The position numbers and the translations under genes are program-made. Shown piece by piece: positions 61,551 through 64,000 of a stretch of 64,000 nucleotides of DNA. Position 1 is the stretch's first letter. The number at the start of each line of letters is the position of its first letter. The stretch is taken from assembly GCF_900450765.1 (NCBI RefSeq), contig NZ_UGGU01000003.1, positions 1,750,854 through 1,814,853 of the forward strand. The letters run 5' to 3'. Below the pieces are notes generated by a model. The model was not told the DNA's origin. It saw only the letters and a list, made by a program, of their open reading frames with translations, and ran no database searches. The stretch is from Fusobacterium necrogenes (GTDB lineage Bacteria; Fusobacteriota; Fusobacteriia; Fusobacteriales; Fusobacteriaceae).

Positions 61551-62135
61551 GTGAGTTTTGGTAGTTTATTCGGTATAATTATTGGTTCAATATTTATAAA
61601 TAACGTTATTTTTGCTAAGTTCTTAGGATGTTGTCCATTTATGGGAGTATCTAAAAAAGTTGATGCTTCTTTAGGAATGGGAATGGCTGTAACATTTGTT
61701 ATAACTATTGCTTCTGCAGTTACTTGGCTTGTATATCATTTTTTATTAGCTCCATTTGGATTGGGATATCTTCAAACTATTGCTTTTATTTTGATAATCG
61801 CGGCATTAGTTCAATTTGTTGAAATGGCTATTGCTAAGACATCACCATCACTATATAAAGCATTAGGAGTTTTCCTACCACTTATTACTACAAACTGTGC
61901 AGTGCTAGGGGTTGCAATTATCAATATTCAAGAGGGATATAACTTCATTGAAACAATTGTAAATGGTTTTGCAGTTGCGGTAGGATTCTCATTAGCATTA
62001 GTTTTACTAGCTGGAATTAGAGAGAGAATAGAGTATTCAGCAATTCCAGCACCATTTAGAGGGATTCCAATTGCCTTTATCTGTGCAGGATTGCTTGCTA
62101 TGGCATTTATGGGATTCAGTGGTATGCAAATTTAA
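61551..62135 (+). CDS. rnfA: Rnf complex subunit RnfA
   Basis: 194 residues; six membrane segments, NNVIFAKFLGCCPFMGVSKK and ITTNCAVLGVAIINI are the RnfA/NqrE motifs with the paired intramembrane cysteines. Start is GTG 61551 behind AGGAGG. Confidence 0.95.
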   Translation: MSFGSLFGIIIGSIFINNVIFAKFLGCCPFMGVSKKVDASLGMGMAVTFVITIASAVTWLVYHFLLAPFGLGYLQTIAFILIIAALVQFVEMAIAKTSPSLYKALGVFLPLITTNCAVLGVAIINIQEGYNFIETIVNGFAVAVGFSLALVLLAGIRERIEYSAIPAPFRGIPIAFICAGLLAMAFMGFSGMQI

Positions 62136-62153
62136 AAATTATTGGAGGTTAAT

Positions 62154-63140
62154 ATGGAGGCAGTATTAATACCAGCTATTGTGTTGGGGGTAACAGGACT
62201 TGCTATGGGGTTATTCCTTGCGTTCGCGTCTATTAAGTTTGAGGTACAAGTAGACCCAAAAATAGAAGCAATTGGTGGGATTCTTCCGGGAGCAAACTGT
62301 GGAGGATGTGGATTTCCAGGATGTTCTGGATATGCAGCTGCAATAGTAGAAGAGGGAGTACCTATGTCACTATGTGCACCTGGTGGAGCATCTGTGGCAG
62401 CTAAAATTGGAGAGATTATGGGAGCATCTGTAGATGTTTCTTCTGAAAAAATAGTGGCTAGAGTATTATGTCAAGGTGATAATACTAGAACTACTAAGAT
62501 ATATGATTTCGAAGGAGAGTTACAAACTTGTGCAGCTATGACACTTTATGCTGGCGGAGATAAATCTTGTGCTTACTCATGTTTAGGTCATGGAGATTGT
62601 GAAAAAGTTTGTCCAGTAGATGCCATTAAAGTAAATAAAAGAGGTATAGCTGAGGTTGATGAAGATAAGTGTATCTCTTGTGGACTTTGTCAAAAAGCTT
62701 GTCCTAAGAGTGTAATAGCTATGTTACCAAAAAATAAAAAGGTAACTGTAACTTGTTCTTCTAAAGATAAGGGAGCAGTTGCTAAAAAAGCTTGTACTAC
62801 GGCTTGTATAGGATGTGGAATCTGTGCTAAGAACTGTCCAGTAGATGCTATTACAGTTGAGAATAATTTAGCTAAGATAGATCCAGCTAAATGTATCTCT
62901 TGTGGAATCTGTGCTACTAAGTGTCCTACAAAAGCTATAGTTAGTGATATAGAGCCTAGAAAAGCTGAGATTATAGAAGATAACTGTATAGGATGTACAG
63001 CTTGTGCTAGAAAATGTCCAGTATCTGCTATTGAAGGAGCAGTAAAAGAAAAGCATCACGTAATTACTGACAAATGTGTAGGATGTGGAATTTGTTTTGA
63101 TGCTTGTAAGTTTAAGGCAATAAAAATGAATGTTGTATAA
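62154..63140 (+). CDS. rnfB: Rnf complex subunit RnfB with expanded ferredoxin array
   Basis: 328 residues from ATG 62154 (GGAGG at 62143; the earlier TTG 62142 lies on the ribosome site). An N-terminal membrane helix, then the [4Fe-4S] domain NCGGCGFPGC (Cys49, 52, 57). A series of ferredoxin motifs follows: CLGHGDCEKVCP, CISCGLCQKACP, CIGCGICAKNCP, CISCGICATKCP, CIGCTACARKCP and CVGCGICFDACK. That is about six ferredoxin-type clusters, more than the two or three in proteobacterial RnfB. It takes electrons from ferredoxin. Last gene of the operon. Confidence 0.96.
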   Translation: MEAVLIPAIVLGVTGLAMGLFLAFASIKFEVQVDPKIEAIGGILPGANCGGCGFPGCSGYAAAIVEEGVPMSLCAPGGASVAAKIGEIMGASVDVSSEKIVARVLCQGDNTRTTKIYDFEGELQTCAAMTLYAGGDKSCAYSCLGHGDCEKVCPVDAIKVNKRGIAEVDEDKCISCGLCQKACPKSVIAMLPKNKKVTVTCSSKDKGAVAKKACTTACIGCGICAKNCPVDAITVENNLAKIDPAKCISCGICATKCPTKAIVSDIEPRKAEIIEDNCIGCTACARKCPVSAIEGAVKEKHHVITDKCVGCGICFDACKFKAIKMNVV

Positions 63141-63160
63141 AGTAAATTAATGTATAAAAG

Positions 63161-63189
63161 AAAGGGCAGGAAGAAATCCTACCCTTTTT
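63161..63189 (+). terminator. Terminator of the rnf operon
   Basis: Stem AAAGGGCAGGA / TCCTACCCTTT (one bulge) with a short loop and T tail. Confidence 0.85.
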
Positions 63190-63332
63190 ATATTGAAGTA
63201 AAACTAGAAAAGATATTTTCCATTAATTAATAATAATTAAGATTAGTGCTCTGTTTAATAAAAAGAAAAAATAGTATTATATATGTATCCAAAGGAGGCC
63301 ACCAAGGAAATAAATTAAGAGGGGGAATTATT

Positions 63333-63629
63333 ATGTCAATACAAGCAACAGTACAAAAAGAAGTTGAAAAGATGCAAAATACTATTAAAAGAGAGGCAGC
63401 TATAGAAAATGAGGTGCAGAATTATACAGCTGTAATGGAACATATAGCAGAGATGAAGGAAGCTTCAGAGCCATTGCCAGAAGAGACAAATTTCACTAGT
63501 TATGATGAATGGCAAGCAGATGTAGAAAAGAAATTAAAATCTAAAAATTCATCTCTAGCTACAATAGAAAAATATAAAGAACTCATAGTTGCCTATCAGT
63601 ATTACTTAGAGCAAAATCCTATAGAATAG
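63333..63629 (+). CDS. Small hypothetical protein
   Basis: 98 residues, no recognised family. The open frame begins at 63246, but GAGGGGG just upstream makes ATG 63333 (MSIQATVQKEVEKM) the likely start. It is helical, hydrophilic and rich in Glu/Lys, with no signal peptide or cysteine; DEWQADVEKKLKSKNSSLATIEKYKELIVAYQYYLEQ suggests two long helices. A second GGAGG-like stretch (about 63292) lies further upstream without a linked start codon. It stands alone between two terminators. Confidence 0.6.
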   Translation: MSIQATVQKEVEKMQNTIKREAAIENEVQNYTAVMEHIAEMKEASEPLPEETNFTSYDEWQADVEKKLKSKNSSLATIEKYKELIVAYQYYLEQNPIE

Positions 63630-63635
63630 GAAACA

Positions 63636-63676
63636 AAAGGGGAATGTTGTAGAACTACAGCATTCCCTTTAATCTT
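63636..63676 (+). terminator. Terminator after the small hypothetical gene
   Basis: Stem AAAGGGGAATG-TGTAG / CTACA-CATTCCCTTT (one base unpaired on each side), followed by T-rich sequence. Confidence 0.85.
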
Positions 63677-63758
63677 TTATCCCTCTGGTTTAATAACCCT
63701 ATTTTCTATTCTCTCTTTTACTTGATATAGCTATTTTGATATAAAAGGAGGTGATAAT

Positions 63759-64000
63759 ATGAAAAGAAATGGATTAAAGATAGGCTTAGCACTATCTGGT
63801 GGTGGAATGAGGGCTATAATATTTCATCTAGGAGTATTAAAATATTTAGCTGAGAAAAAATTATTAGAAAATGTGGAATATGTATCTTCAGTATCAGGGG
63901 GAAGTATAACTCTAGCTCTTATGTATACGAACAATAATATGCATTGGGTAAGTAGTGATGAGTACATAGATAGAGTACTACCTAGTATAAGAAGAATGAT
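63759..64000 (+). CDS. Patatin-like phospholipase family protein (5' part, cut by window edge)
   Basis: First 80 codons: MKRNGLKIGLALSGGGMRAIIFHLGVL has the oxyanion-hole GGGxR motif, and YVSSVSGGSITLAL holds the nucleophile serine in S-x-S-x-G, where most patatins have G-x-S-x-G. The catalytic Asp would lie outside the window. AAAGGAGGTGA sets ATG 63759. Predicted acyl hydrolase; outer-membrane type V fusion phospholipases of Fusobacterium start with a signal peptide, which is absent here, so this is a cytosolic-type member. Confidence 0.85.
   Translation, partial: MKRNGLKIGLALSGGGMRAIIFHLGVLKYLAEKKLLENVEYVSSVSGGSITLALMYTNNNMHWVSSDEYIDRVLPSIRRM

Overview
The window is a chromosomal segment of an AT-rich bacterium, most likely a Fusobacterium. 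This rests on the low GC content, the 16S/23S sequence character, an rnfCDGEAB operon, several amino-acid (serine/cysteine) fermentation genes, a single-chain L-serine dehydratase in two copies, and a short YidC. The species cannot be fixed by eye; a larger-genome Fusobacterium of the varium/mortiferum type is a guess.

Layout. 1-2.1 kb: gap (cut just before its stop codon) and an RluA-type pseudouridine synthase, both on the minus strand. 2.3-8.4 kb: one plus-strand operon, hemA-hemC-cobA/hemD-hemB-hemL-sirC, which makes precorrin-2/sirohydrochlorin from glutamyl-tRNA. 8.4-15.2 kb: a xanthine/uracil-type permease, then spoVG, ispE, an S4-domain protein, mazG and mfd, all minus. 15.3-27.2 kb: an amino-acid and sugar block holding L-serine dehydratase with a PfoR-like EIIC membrane protein and a divergent XRE-cupin regulator; a NagE-like PTS permease; a sigma-54 activator upstream of a cysteine desulfidase and a DAACS symporter; and SstT with a divergent ACT-domain protein. 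27.3-32.8 kb: the classic origin-side cluster mnmG-mnmE-khpB-yidC-yidD-rnpA-rpmH (minus). 32.8-35.4 kb: an AT-rich, iteron-filled region followed by a plasmid-type replication initiator gene. 35.7-40.7 kb: an rRNA operon (16S-23S-5S-tRNA-Gln). 40.8-44.5 kb: an SLH-domain protein, pgi, mscL and a MATE transporter. 44.6-51.4 kb: the other half of the classic origin cluster, yaaA-recF-dciA-remB-gyrB-gyrA. 51.4-63.1 kb: a UspA-like protein, a phosphodiesterase, pheST, a second L-serine dehydratase, pth and the rnf operon. 63.3-64 kb: a small unknown protein and a truncated patatin-like gene.

The main discovery candidate is the probable replication origin near 33 kb. The genes that usually flank dnaA-dnaN are present on both sides, but neither dnaA nor dnaN is in the window. 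Their place is taken by a 595-residue protein that looks like a plasmid RepA-type initiator. Seven direct copies of a ~21-bp repeat (core TATTATTGNNTATATACA) lie in the 580 bp before its start codon. At least five more copies, all in the same orientation, are scattered at 12.2, 14.7, 35.4, 44.5 and 46.7 kb. To the right of this point every recognisable gene is on the plus strand; to the left most are on the minus strand. This is what a bidirectional origin at about 33 kb would give. A DciA-type helicase operator carrying a zinc ribbon lies 12 kb away. Together they suggest an iteron/Rep-driven chromosomal origin rather than a DnaA-box one, an inference that needs genome-wide tests.

A second coherent system is a sigma-54 regulon: an activator with a cysteine-rich sensor, three palindromic enhancer-like repeats and a -24/-12 promoter in front of a cysteine desulfidase and its transporter.
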